From positions 5,614,001 through 5,678,000 of the forward strand of contig NZ_SZNK01000001.1 in the NCBI RefSeq assembly GCF_005217615.1: DNA of 64,000 nucleotides. Reading direction: 5' to 3'. Of the stretch, positions 25,204 through 33,166 are shown piece by piece. Below the pieces are notes generated by a model, which made no database searches, was not told the origin of the DNA, and saw only the letters and a program-made list of their open reading frames with translations. Made by a program: the position numbers and the translations under genes. Position 1 is the stretch's first letter. The number at the start of each line of letters is the position of its first letter. The stretch comes from Brevibacillus antibioticus. GTDB taxonomy: Bacteria; Bacillota; Bacilli; Brevibacillales; Brevibacillaceae.

Positions 25204-25416
25204 AAGAAGAAAAAGCGCAGGGCTCGTAGACCTTGACAACGCCTACCCAGTCGGAACTTCAAAAAGGGGACCACGCTTGTCGAACACCTCTTCCTCGGGT
25301 TACTCCCGCCCGTAGGGTGGCTTTGGATCGACGGTCCCCTTTTTGAAGTGTAGACGGACAGTAATTCCCCCCTTGCTGGCGTGTCAGAGTCGAAGAGAAC
25401 TGCGCTTTTTCTTCTC
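25204..25416. repeat. long palindromic intergenic element, second type
   Basis: Nested inverted repeats: outer arms 25205-25219 and 25401-25415 (15 bp, AGAAGAAAAAGCGCA and complement), inner arms 25256-25272 and 25333-25349 (17 bp perfect, ACTTCAAAAAGGGGACC and complement). It occupies most of the 359-bp gap between the DUF2785 remnant and the TetR gene. Sequence differs from the 2599/20928 repeat but the architecture (two nested arms, about 210-230 bp) is the same. Confidence 0.7.
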
Positions 25417-25451
25417 CTCCACTATCCACTCGAACGATTGACAATAATCTT

Positions 25452-25471
25452 TTAGTACTATATAGTCCTAA
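25452..25471. promoter_or_regulatory. operator overlapping the TetR gene start
   Basis: TTAGTACTATATAGTCCTAA is a near-perfect 20-bp palindrome (one mismatched pair), ending 1 bp before the start codon. The TTAGTACT half-site recurs at 26062-26080. Autorepression by the encoded TetR protein is the likely function. The position at -1 implies a leaderless or very short-leader transcript. Confidence 0.65.
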
Positions 25472-25472
25472 T

Positions 25473-26045
25473 ATGAAACGAACCTCAAACCGTGATCATG
25501 TCATCGCCACTGCATCCGATTTATTTTTGCAAAAAGGACTCATGAATACCAGCATGGATGACGTCGTAGCACATAGCAAAGTCTCCAAGTCCAACATTTA
25601 CTACCACTTCAAAAGCAAGGAGGATCTCGTCGTAGCTGTGCTCGGCTACAGAATCAATGTGCTGAGAGGAGCACTGGAAGTCATCCTGCAACAGGCAGAC
25701 CTGTCTGTTTCCGCCCAGGTGGGGCTGATTTTTACCACCGTTGCAGAGGAACTGGAGGGCCGCTCCTGCGTAGGAGGCTGTCCGATCCTTTCCTTGCTGT
25801 CGGCACAAATACCAGAAGTCAAAGCGCGAATCAACGAGTTCCTGATCGAATGGCAGAACCTAGCGGAAAAGCTGCTCATGGAGGGAATCGCCCGTGGAGA
25901 ATTCAAGGAAAATATCTCGATTCCGCAAACCGCAGTCTTGTTCGTGACCATTGTGGAAGGAGCGATGCTCATGGCTGAATCGCAGGGTCATGCACAGGTA
26001 CTCGTAGACGCTGGACAGACACTTCTACACTTGATTCAAGTGTAG
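25473..26045 (+). CDS. TetR/AcrR-family transcriptional regulator
   Basis: 190 residues. The N-terminal HTH is typical (MNTSMDDVVAHSKVSKSNIY followed by YHFKSKEDLVVAVL), and a C-terminal ligand domain includes the Cys-rich RSCVGGCPILSLL found in the YcdC/CGR-type subgroup. It has palindromic operators both over its own start and before the next gene, so it probably represses itself and the SDR-hydrolase fusion at 26103. No clear ribosome site precedes the ATG, consistent with a leaderless message. Confidence 0.9.
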   Translation: MKRTSNRDHVIATASDLFLQKGLMNTSMDDVVAHSKVSKSNIYYHFKSKEDLVVAVLGYRINVLRGALEVILQQADLSVSAQVGLIFTTVAEELEGRSCVGGCPILSLLSAQIPEVKARINEFLIEWQNLAEKLLMEGIARGEFKENISIPQTAVLFVTIVEGAMLMAESQGHAQVLVDAGQTLLHLIQV

Positions 26046-26057
26046 GATTTTTTTGAA

Positions 26058-26080
26058 ACTGATTAGTACTGATTAGTACT
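26058..26080. promoter_or_regulatory. tandem operator boxes before the SDR-hydrolase gene
   Basis: ACTGATTAGT occurs twice in direct 10-bp repeat (26058-26067, 26068-26077), also readable as TAGTACT-GAT-TAGTACTA, the same half-site as in the 25452 palindrome. A third ACTGATTAGT lies before the SDR gene at 6217. Confidence 0.6.
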
Positions 26081-26102
26081 AGAAATGAAGGAGGCAGAAA
26101 CA

Positions 26103-27989
26103 ATGGCTGTCGTTTTTGTAACAGGTGCGACTGGGTTTATCGGCAAGGAGGTAACAAAGCAGCTGGCGCGGTCTGGTCATACCGTACTGGCGCTAGTTCG
26201 TTCGCCTGAGAAGTGGGATGAATTGCTGATGCAGATGACACCAACAGAGAGATCCAATTGCAATGTTGTGCGGGGTGATTTGCGAAAGGAGGGCTTGGGA
26301 TTATCAGCGAGCGATTACGAGCAGGTATTGCGCGCAACTATCATCATCCATGCAGGTGTCCCGATGGATATTTCGATGGATGAAACGGAGGGGAGGGACT
26401 TGATTTTACAAGGAGCAAGTCATCTCACAGCAGTAGCGAACGAATTGCATAAACAACAGCGTCTGGAAAAGCTGATTCATATCGTTGGCTACATGAGCCC
26501 GTTTGACGATGAGAGTGGAAAGCTGGCGACAGATGTTTTTGCGCCAACCGATTTTTATCGAGAGGCAGGGGGCTACGAGAAATACAAGTTTCTGGCAGAT
26601 CTATACCTCAGACAAGAGGCGTATCAAAAAGGAATGCCGCTGGTCGTGGTAAATCCGTGTACGATCATAGGCCCGCGAAGCACCGGGAACACAGAACAAA
26701 CAGATGGATTCGGGCTCGTGATCAGCTCCATGCGGCGTGGTAAGATCCCTGTTCTTCCCGGTGGTAAGGAGTGGTGGCTGCCCTTGCTTTCCGTCGACGA
26801 TTTTGCCCAGGTCATTGTGGGGATTGTAGAGACAAATCACATCGAGCATCAAACGTATTACGCCTTAAATGAGCGGAGTGCCACGCCAGCTTTTTCAGAG
26901 CTGATTTCGTTGATGGCTAAAGAATTACGCATGAAGCCACCAGCCATTCCTTTCCCGGTATCGGTCTTGAAAAAAATCTTGCATAACGGCGGCAGCGGCT
27001 TGCTCGGGGTACCTGCCAATTCGATGGATTTTATCGTAAAGAAAGACTTCCCGCTCGCTCCCTTTCAGCAAATGAAAGCGAAAAAAAGCATCGATGCATA
27101 CGACGTAGCGGCGTATCTTCCCAGTGTGATTGCCGATCTCGACTACCGTTTGTCGGTCAAGGATCAGAAAGTACCTCCTTGCTTTCACCGCGAGAAAATC
27201 GCAGGCATGGCCGCGTACAAGAAAGAAGGCTCGGGTACTCCGTGGCTGCTCGTGCACGGGCTTTTCAGTGAGATGAGCGATTTACTCCCGCTCGCTGAAC
27301 AGCTGGGTGAACAGGAAGTATGGTTACTGGATTTGCCCGGGTTTGGCAGATCGCCCTATCACCATCACGAAAAACCGATCGAGGGCTTTATCGAGGCAGT
27401 GGCCGAGGCATTGCGACAGCTGCCGTCCCCGGTTCATCTTGCAGGACATTCATTTGGCGGGTTTTTGGCATGGGAGGCAGCAAAGCGAGTACCGGAAAAA
27501 ATCGAGAAGTTATACCTTTTGCAGCCGCCCCTGCATGCGCCGAAGTATTCTTTGCTGCTGGCGGGATTGGGAAAAAGTCCAGCCCTCCTTCAGCGTTTTT
27601 TGCAAAAGCAGGTAACGCCAGCCAAATTGGAAAAAGCAATGCTTGAGCAAGGAGTATTTCAGTCCACGGAGGAAATGCCAAAAGGCTATGTAGACAGGGC
27701 AGGTAAGCTCCTGAAATCCCCGCGCATCAGCCAGACGCATACAGACGTTCTGCGCTATTTGATGAATGAATTCCGGCAAATGGCGGTAGCGACACAGCCT
27801 CTCCCTTTTCCAGCCCAAATCGTATGGGGGACACAGGATAAAGTGTATCAGCTGACAAAAGGAACAGAGGATGCATTCAGGGGAGCAAATGTAGAGATCG
27901 AAAGGCTCTCCGTCGCGCATCATTTTCCGCTTAGCCATCCACAGCTAACGGCAAACGTATTGCTACAGATGAGGCACGGCAAGGAATGA
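26103..27989 (+). CDS. fusion of an extended SDR (NAD-dependent reductase) and an alpha/beta hydrolase
   Basis: 628 residues. Residues about 1-360 form an extended SDR: GATGFIG (8-14), the active-site YEKYK (Tyr-x-x-x-Lys) and NPCTIIGPRS. Residues about 370-628 form an alpha/beta hydrolase: LLVHGLFSEM, DLPGFGRSP, the nucleophile elbow GHSFGGF and a late SVAHHFPLSHPQ with the catalytic His. Both active sites look intact. Separate proteins of these two folds work in long-chain hydrocarbon (Ole) and lipid pathways, so a lipid or lactone substrate is plausible but inferred. It is preceded by tandem TetR boxes. ATG 26103 has AAGGAGGCAGAAACA upstream. Confidence 0.85.
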   Translation: MAVVFVTGATGFIGKEVTKQLARSGHTVLALVRSPEKWDELLMQMTPTERSNCNVVRGDLRKEGLGLSASDYEQVLRATIIIHAGVPMDISMDETEGRDLILQGASHLTAVANELHKQQRLEKLIHIVGYMSPFDDESGKLATDVFAPTDFYREAGGYEKYKFLADLYLRQEAYQKGMPLVVVNPCTIIGPRSTGNTEQTDGFGLVISSMRRGKIPVLPGGKEWWLPLLSVDDFAQVIVGIVETNHIEHQTYYALNERSATPAFSELISLMAKELRMKPPAIPFPVSVLKKILHNGGSGLLGVPANSMDFIVKKDFPLAPFQQMKAKKSIDAYDVAAYLPSVIADLDYRLSVKDQKVPPCFHREKIAGMAAYKKEGSGTPWLLVHGLFSEMSDLLPLAEQLGEQEVWLLDLPGFGRSPYHHHEKPIEGFIEAVAEALRQLPSPVHLAGHSFGGFLAWEAAKRVPEKIEKLYLLQPPLHAPKYSLLLAGLGKSPALLQRFLQKQVTPAKLEKAMLEQGVFQSTEEMPKGYVDRAGKLLKSPRISQTHTDVLRYLMNEFRQMAVATQPLPFPAQIVWGTQDKVYQLTKGTEDAFRGANVEIERLSVAHHFPLSHPQLTANVLLQMRHGKE

Positions 27990-28106
27990 GGACGGAACGA
28001 TTCTTCAGAAGGGGCATGGTAGAAAGGGACCATGCTCTTTTTGAATGAAGTAAGAAAAAACGAGTTGAATTTTCTGTAAATTTGGAATAGACTATTTTTA
28101 AATAAT

Positions 28107-28133
28107 AACGACACTATAACGACAAGTGTCGTT
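28107..28133. promoter_or_regulatory. operator-like inverted repeat before the peptide operon
   Basis: AACGACACT (28107-28115) and AGTGTCGTT (28125-28133) form a perfect 9-bp inverted repeat, with a third AACGACA inside the 9-bp spacer. It lies about 90 bp before the first ABC permease and downstream of a plausible sigma-A promoter (TTGAAT, 17 bp, TAGACT, about 28062-28093). The operon's own regulator (35226) is a candidate binder. Confidence 0.55.
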
Positions 28134-28221
28134 AGTGGAGAAAGAGGGAGGAGAGCAAAGTGCAGGAACACAACAAGAAGAAGCAATTTCATACCGTTTC
28201 TTACATCTGGGTGAAGACCTC

Positions 28222-29157
28222 ATGAAGCAGTACATCGTGAAGCGCCTATTGTCGGGCATCATTGTCCTGTTTGGACTCTCCGTTTTTACGTTTCTGCTCA
28301 TTCATCTCATCCCTGGTGACCCTGTGCGGATCATGCTGGGGCAGCGGGCGACTGTCGAACAAATCGAGTCGCTTCGCAAAGAGCTGGGCTTGAACAAACC
28401 GTTAGTCGTTCAGTATCTCGACTATGCTTCCGGCGTTTTAAAAGGGGATCTAGGTACTTCCCTGAAAACGGGCCGACCTGTCAGCACAGAAATTGCGGAT
28501 CGTTTTCCCGCGACAGCAAAAATGGCAGTAGCCAGCCTTGTAGTAGCAGTTGTGATCGGTATCGGGTTGGGTGTCCTGGCGGCAAAACACAAGGATACAC
28601 CCATCGATGCGGCGATCATGACCTTTTCCACCTTTGGGATGTCTATACCCGGCTTTTGGTTGGGTTTGCTCGTCATCCTTGTATTCTCCGTTCATTTGGG
28701 CTGGTTTCCGATTGCGGGAGGGACAGGGCTAAAAGACATGGTTCTTCCAGCGTTTACCCTGGGGACATTGACGGCGACGGCACTCAGCCGACTCACTCGT
28801 GCTGGCATGGTAGAGGTTTTGTCCAATGACTATATCCGAACAGCACGTGCGAAAGGGATGAATGAACGAATTGTGCTGCTGCGGCACGCTTTTCGCAATG
28901 TGATGATTCCAATTGTGGCTGTCATTGGTCTGGAACTGGCTGGCTTGCTCGGCGGGGCTGTGATTATCGAGCAGGTTTTTGGCTGGCCGGGGGTGGGGAC
29001 TTTGGCGATTCAAGCGATTAGCTCGCGGGATTTTCCGATGATTCAAGGAACGACGCTGTTTATTGGAGCTGTGTATGTCCTCGTTGTCATTTTGATTGAT
29101 GTCCTGTACGCGGTTCTCGATCCTCGCATTGACTACACTGCGAAGGAGGGGGTGTAG
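28222..29157 (+). CDS. peptide ABC transporter permease (DppB/OppB type)
   Basis: 311 residues with six membrane segments and the DppB-family features: N-terminal KRLLSGIIVLFGLSVFTFLL, the IPGDP loop (residues about 31-35), and the EAA-type cytosolic loop NDYIRTARAKGMNERIVLLR that contacts the ATPases. It forms the channel with the DppC-like protein for import of di- or oligopeptides. The longer upstream frame to 28126 runs through the operator and is unlikely to be translated; ATG 28222 starts at the conserved MKQYIVKRLL. Confidence 0.9.
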   Translation: MKQYIVKRLLSGIIVLFGLSVFTFLLIHLIPGDPVRIMLGQRATVEQIESLRKELGLNKPLVVQYLDYASGVLKGDLGTSLKTGRPVSTEIADRFPATAKMAVASLVVAVVIGIGLGVLAAKHKDTPIDAAIMTFSTFGMSIPGFWLGLLVILVFSVHLGWFPIAGGTGLKDMVLPAFTLGTLTATALSRLTRAGMVEVLSNDYIRTARAKGMNERIVLLRHAFRNVMIPIVAVIGLELAGLLGGAVIIEQVFGWPGVGTLAIQAISSRDFPMIQGTTLFIGAVYVLVVILIDVLYAVLDPRIDYTAKEGV

Positions 29158-29158
29158 C

Positions 29159-30013
29159 GTGTTCTGGAGCAGGCAATGGTCCATACCTCGTTTCGAATTA
29201 TGGGAAAAGATCATGCAACAAAAGAAAGCGAAATACAGCTTCCTGATGATGCTCTGCATCGTTTTGCTGGGAATCATCGGGCCGTGGATTGCTCCGCATG
29301 ATCCTACGAAAACGTACTACGAAGCATTTATGCAAGGGCCGTCCAAAGACTTTTGGCTAGGGACAGATGCGATTGGCCGCGATATTTTATCCCGGATGCT
29401 GTACGGAACAAGAGTGACACTGACCGTAGCCTTGTTAGCGTCTGTCATGACGTTTGTAGCAGGAACGCTGATTGGTGTGACATGCGCTTACCTCGGAGGA
29501 ATTGTCGACAATCTGATCATGAGAATCATGGACATCATGCTGGCATTGCCCGGCATTGTGCTTGCTCTAGCCATTGTAGCTGTGCTCGGACCGAGTCAGG
29601 AAAATGCGATGATCGCGATCGGAATATCATCGATTCCGGCCTTTTCGATTCTGATCCGTGGTGCGGCACTCTCGATCAAGCAATCCGGTTATGTGGAAGC
29701 AAGCCGCTCCATCGGCAGCTCGAATTGGTGGATCATTACGCGCCAGTTCATTCCGAACATCTCGAATGTGCTGATCGTCTATACGACTATGTTCATAGGC
29801 AGTGCCATTTTGGGGACCTCGGCACTGGGCTTTATCGGTTTGGGTGCCCAGCCTCCTACACCGGAGTGGGGAACGATGCTGAACGAAGGGAAAAGTTACT
29901 TGCGAGAAGCTTGGTGGCTCGCTACTTTTCCTGGTCTTGCGATTACGGTAGTCGTTTTTACAGTGTATCTGCTCGGGGATGCCTTGCGCGATATCTTTGA
30001 CCCCAAAGCATAG
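29159..30013 (+). CDS. peptide ABC transporter permease (DppC/OppC type)
   Basis: 284 residues. It has the usual N-terminal cytosolic stretch and first membrane helix, PHDPTKT with the LGTDAIGRDILSR motif diagnostic of DppC/OppC permeases, and the EAA loop KQSGYVEASRSIGSSNWWII. The C-terminal GLGAQPPTPEWG is also conserved. The GTG start at 29159 lies 1 bp after the previous stop with AAGGAGGGGGTGTAGC upstream, so it is tightly coupled to the DppB gene. Confidence 0.9.
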   Translation: MFWSRQWSIPRFELWEKIMQQKKAKYSFLMMLCIVLLGIIGPWIAPHDPTKTYYEAFMQGPSKDFWLGTDAIGRDILSRMLYGTRVTLTVALLASVMTFVAGTLIGVTCAYLGGIVDNLIMRIMDIMLALPGIVLALAIVAVLGPSQENAMIAIGISSIPAFSILIRGAALSIKQSGYVEASRSIGSSNWWIITRQFIPNISNVLIVYTTMFIGSAILGTSALGFIGLGAQPPTPEWGTMLNEGKSYLREAWWLATFPGLAITVVVFTVYLLGDALRDIFDPKA

Positions 30014-30050
30014 TTTGCGAGCTTCCGTTCCCGAAAAAGGAGTGAGTAAC

Positions 30051-31040
30051 GTGACGAACGTGTTGGAAGTGACAGGATTGACTACCACGTTTTCGAAAAA
30101 TGAAAGGGTTTTCAAGGTGGTAGACAATCTTTGCTTACAGGTCAAAAAAGGTGAATCGGTCGGGATCGTCGGAGAATCAGGATGTGGAAAAAGCGTTGCC
30201 TCTCTATCCATGATGCGTTTGCTCAGTAAAAACGGAACCATTGCAGGCCGTATTCAGCTGAACGGAGCCGATCTCTTGCGCTATAGCGAAAAAGAGATGC
30301 AGAAGGTCAGGGGAAAAGAAATCGCCATGATCTTTCAGGAGCCGATGACTTCGCTGAATCCCGTACTGACTATCGGCAAGCAATTGAGCGAAGGACTGGA
30401 AAAGCATGAGGGCATGAACCGAGCCCAATCGAGACAAAGAGTGGTCGAGCTGTTGACGCAGGTAGGCATTTCACGTGCCAATGAAATTTATCACGAGTAC
30501 CCGCATCGTCTGTCAGGGGGGATGCGACAGCGCGTGATGATCGCGATGGCGATTGCCTGTCATCCAAAGCTGCTGATAGCAGACGAACCGACGACTGCAC
30601 TAGACGTAACGATCCAGGCGCAAATATTGGATGTCATGAAAAAAATCCAAAGAGAGCTGGGCATGTCGCTCATCATGATCACGCATGATTTGGGCGTCGT
30701 CGCCGAGACATGTGACCGGGTACTGGTGATGTATGCCGGGCAGGTCATTGAAGCGGCTGATGTTCGCACACTGCTGCGCAGCCCCAAGCATCCGTACACC
30801 GTGGGTTTGATCCAATCAACGCCACATAATGCCAAAGGCTTGAAGAGATTGCATAGTATCCCGGGAAGTGTGCCGACCCCCGATCATTACCCAAAGGGAT
30901 GCCGCTTTGCTCCGCGATGCGAGAAGGTGATGCCTGTCTGTTTGGAACAAAATCCCCCGTTGCTGGATGTGGATCAACAGTCGGAGTGCCGCTGTTGGCT
31001 GTATCGAGAGAACAGGGAAAGCACGGCGGTGAATGGATGA
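30051..31040 (+). CDS. peptide ABC transporter ATP-binding protein (DppD/OppD type)
   Basis: 329 residues. Walker A GESGCGKS (residues about 41-48), signature LSGGMRQRV and Walker B LLIADEPTTALDVT are intact. The C-terminal oligopeptide-transporter region has the Cys-rich ending (GCRFAPRCEKVMPVC) of the OppD/OppF family. It energises the DppBC permeases. The GTG start has AAAAAGGAGTGAG upstream. The stop overlaps the start of the next ATPase gene (ATGA). Confidence 0.93.
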   Translation: MTNVLEVTGLTTTFSKNERVFKVVDNLCLQVKKGESVGIVGESGCGKSVASLSMMRLLSKNGTIAGRIQLNGADLLRYSEKEMQKVRGKEIAMIFQEPMTSLNPVLTIGKQLSEGLEKHEGMNRAQSRQRVVELLTQVGISRANEIYHEYPHRLSGGMRQRVMIAMAIACHPKLLIADEPTTALDVTIQAQILDVMKKIQRELGMSLIMITHDLGVVAETCDRVLVMYAGQVIEAADVRTLLRSPKHPYTVGLIQSTPHNAKGLKRLHSIPGSVPTPDHYPKGCRFAPRCEKVMPVCLEQNPPLLDVDQQSECRCWLYRENRESTAVNG

Positions 31041-31999
31041 AGACGCCTCTTTTGCAAGTGAAGAACCTGAATAAGAAGTTCCTAGTCCGCAAAGGGTGGT
31101 TTCAGCAGCCGAGTTACGTGCACGCCGTTCATGGAGTGAACGTGACAGTCGATGCAGGTGAAACGTTGGGAATCGTGGGAGAGTCAGGCTGTGGCAAGTC
31201 AACACTAGGTAGATGCATTTTGCGCTTGATCGAGCCGACAGACGGCGAGATCGTGTTCGAGGGTCAAAATATCCGCAGCTTACAGAAGGCAGACATGCAA
31301 AAGCTACGGCGTAATATGCAAATGGTGTTTCAAAATCCATTCGATACCCTTAATCCAAAGCTGACGATCCAGCACATTTTGTCAGAGCCACTGATTGCCC
31401 ATGGTATCCCAAAGCGCGAGCGAGCAGCCATGATCGAAGAGACGCTGGAGATCGTCGGCTTGAACAAAAGTCATTTGTCGCGATACGCCCATGAATTTTC
31501 CGGAGGACAAAGGCAAAGAATCGGGATTGCTCGCGCCTTGATGCTCAGGCCAAAGCTCATCATAGCTGACGAGCCTGTGTCCGCTCTGGATGTATCGATC
31601 CAATCGCAAATTCTCAATTTGCTTCAGGATTTACAGGAGCAGTTTTCGCTCACGTATCTTTTTATCTCGCATGACTTGAGTGTCGTCGAGCATATCGCCG
31701 ATCGAGTAGCGGTGATGTACTTGGGAGAAGTGATTGAGCTGGCAAAAAAAGAAGAGCTGTTTCACCGTCCGCTGCATCCCTACACACAGTCGCTGCTCTC
31801 CGCCATTCCTATCACTGATCCTGACGAGAAAAAAGAACGGATCATGTTAACAGGGGATCTGCCGTCTCCATCCAATCCGCCGAAGGGCTGCAAGTTTCAC
31901 CCGCGCTGTTGGGCGTGCATGGACGTGTGCAAGACAGAAGTCCCTCCATTAACAGAAGCAGACGGCAGACTGGTTGCGTGTCATCTCTATGAAAAATAA
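31037..31999 (+). CDS. peptide ABC transporter ATP-binding protein (DppF/OppF type)
   Basis: 320 residues. Walker A GESGCGKST, signature FSGGQRQRIGIARAL and Walker B KLIIADEPVSALDVS are present, as is the family C-terminus PPKGCKFHPRCWACMDVC. With the 30051 protein it forms the ATPase heterodimer of the peptide importer. ATG 31037 overlaps the previous stop by 4 bp. The adjoining gene is an aminopeptidase whose reading frame is broken just downstream. Confidence 0.93.
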   Translation: MKTPLLQVKNLNKKFLVRKGWFQQPSYVHAVHGVNVTVDAGETLGIVGESGCGKSTLGRCILRLIEPTDGEIVFEGQNIRSLQKADMQKLRRNMQMVFQNPFDTLNPKLTIQHILSEPLIAHGIPKRERAAMIEETLEIVGLNKSHLSRYAHEFSGGQRQRIGIARALMLRPKLIIADEPVSALDVSIQSQILNLLQDLQEQFSLTYLFISHDLSVVEHIADRVAVMYLGEVIELAKKEELFHRPLHPYTQSLLSAIPITDPDEKKERIMLTGDLPSPSNPPKGCKFHPRCWACMDVCKTEVPPLTEADGRLVACHLYEK

Positions 32000-32020
32000 G
32001 GGTGCAGGAGTGATAGATAG

Positions 32021-32119
32021 ATGTTGGACCCACGTCTTACGAAGCTGGCGAATGTGCTGGTGAATATGTCTCCCAACCTTTTGCGGATTATACGGCCACT
32101 TCATTGTTCCACGATTTGA
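32021..32119 (+). pseudogene. 5' fragment of an M29 aminopeptidase gene
   Basis: GCAGGAGTGATAGATAG and ATG lead into MLDPRLTKLANVLVN, the standard N-terminus of M29 (AmpS/AmpT) aminopeptidases. After this the frame loses all resemblance and stops at 32117. The rest of the same enzyme begins at about 33165 (DAALIKELV), so the gene was split, losing roughly 15-20 codons and gaining about 1.1 kb. Confidence 0.8.
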
Positions 32120-32153
32120 TTCGAAACTAAGATCCATATGTTTACCCCCATAT

Positions 32154-32186
32154 AAAAAAGAGATGGGTCATTAATTCGACCCATCT
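32154..32186 (-). terminator. terminator of the inserted lipoprotein gene
   Basis: Perfect 9-bp stem AGATGGGTC (32161-32169)/GACCCATCT (32178-32186), with six T on the minus strand. It belongs to the inserted DNA. Confidence 0.8.
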
Positions 32187-32193
32187 TACATCC

Positions 32194-32694
32194 TTAGTTA
32201 TTAGACAATGTAATTGTAACACCGTGAGAATCAGCAAGATTTTTAACAGCAGCGTGATACTCTCGCATTAATTTTCTTCCTTCTGCTAGATTCGCATTAG
32301 CTTTAGCAATCTCAGCATAATCTTGCTTCTCAAGTGCTGATACGACCATGACAAACCCACTATATTGAGAAGTAGCAGCTGCAATAAATCGTTCGTGAAC
32401 TTCTTGTACTTCAGGAGTAGACGGACTAATCTTTTCTAGTTCCCCTATAAACTGTGCATAAGTCGGTATAACTTTCTGGATCAATGTTTCGTACATAACA
32501 TCGTCATCTTGGAAGTTTTCCTCTGAAACTGCGGAATAATCAGCTATCGCTTTTTTCTCAAGTGACGCAATTTTAGGTACTTCGTTATTTATATAATTCA
32601 GCAAATCTTCCTGAACTGCATCTGTTCCACACCCTGGCAGTACTATTAATGAAAAAAGCAGTGTAAAAATAATAAGGATTTTTGATTTCAGCAT
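32194..32694 (-). CDS. hypothetical lipoprotein inside the M29 gene
   Basis: 166 residues: a signal peptide with lipobox LPGC (Cys about residue 22), then a helical domain (EDLLNYINNEVPKIASLEKK onwards, ending KNLADSHGVTITLSNN). It is anchored outside the membrane; function unknown, and I do not recognise the family. It has its own ribosome site (AAAGGTGATTCCG), terminator and an AT-rich composition unlike the flanking peptide genes. It lies opposite to the operon within the DNA that splits the aminopeptidase. ATG 32694 is preferred over 32733 because of the ribosome site. Confidence 0.75.
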   Translation of the reverse strand: MLKSKILIIFTLLFSLIVLPGCGTDAVQEDLLNYINNEVPKIASLEKKAIADYSAVSEENFQDDDVMYETLIQKVIPTYAQFIGELEKISPSTPEVQEVHERFIAAATSQYSGFVMVVSALEKQDYAEIAKANANLAEGRKLMREYHAAVKNLADSHGVTITLSNN

Positions 32695-32787
32695 CGGAAT
32701 CACCTTTCGACAGGACAAAATTATTATCATCAATTATCCCATCATACAAGGCATCTTTCATTCTATATATTCCGACAGAATTCGACT

Positions 32788-33160
32788 TTATTCTAATTGC
32801 CTCATTTTTACTGTTTGTTGCGGCGTTAAAGTTCGATCGTTATACGTTCGTGAGGCATAGTTTGAAATACCCTCCATATGCACTTGAACAGCTCGATTGT
32901 CTTCAACAGTGACATGTAAATTATTGTTTGAATGTACCTCAATTGGCTTTTGTTGAAGTTTGCTCAAGTGATCAACTAAGGTAGGAATCAGCGAGGTTGC
33001 TTCTGAAGAAGGAGGTGTAGGACGTGTCATTCCTTCAACCATTTGCTTCTTATAACTACTCTTTAGGAGTGGATCGTTTTCAATTTCGCGTAAGTATTGC
33101 ACGCGATCTCTCCGCTCCTTCTCTCTAAGGTTACCTTCCTCTCTTTTAACATCTGCAATC
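32788..33160 (-). pseudogene. 3' part of an unidentified gene truncated by the M29 junction
   Basis: Leftward frame with DVKREEGNLREKERRDRVQY, LREIENDPLLKSSYKKQMV and an ending in QTVKMRQLE. It is hydrophilic, with no signal or membrane segment. The open frame runs on to 33204, but beyond about 33160 it is antisense to the aminopeptidase (33165 onward), so the original 5' end has been lost at the junction. The product is unknown; it may be dead. Confidence 0.6.
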
Positions 33161-33166
33161 GATGCG

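Noticed and set aside
28126..28221. 96-bp N-terminal extension of the DppB-like permease
   Set aside because: It runs through the operator repeat, has no ribosome site, and the conserved protein begins at MKQYIVKR.
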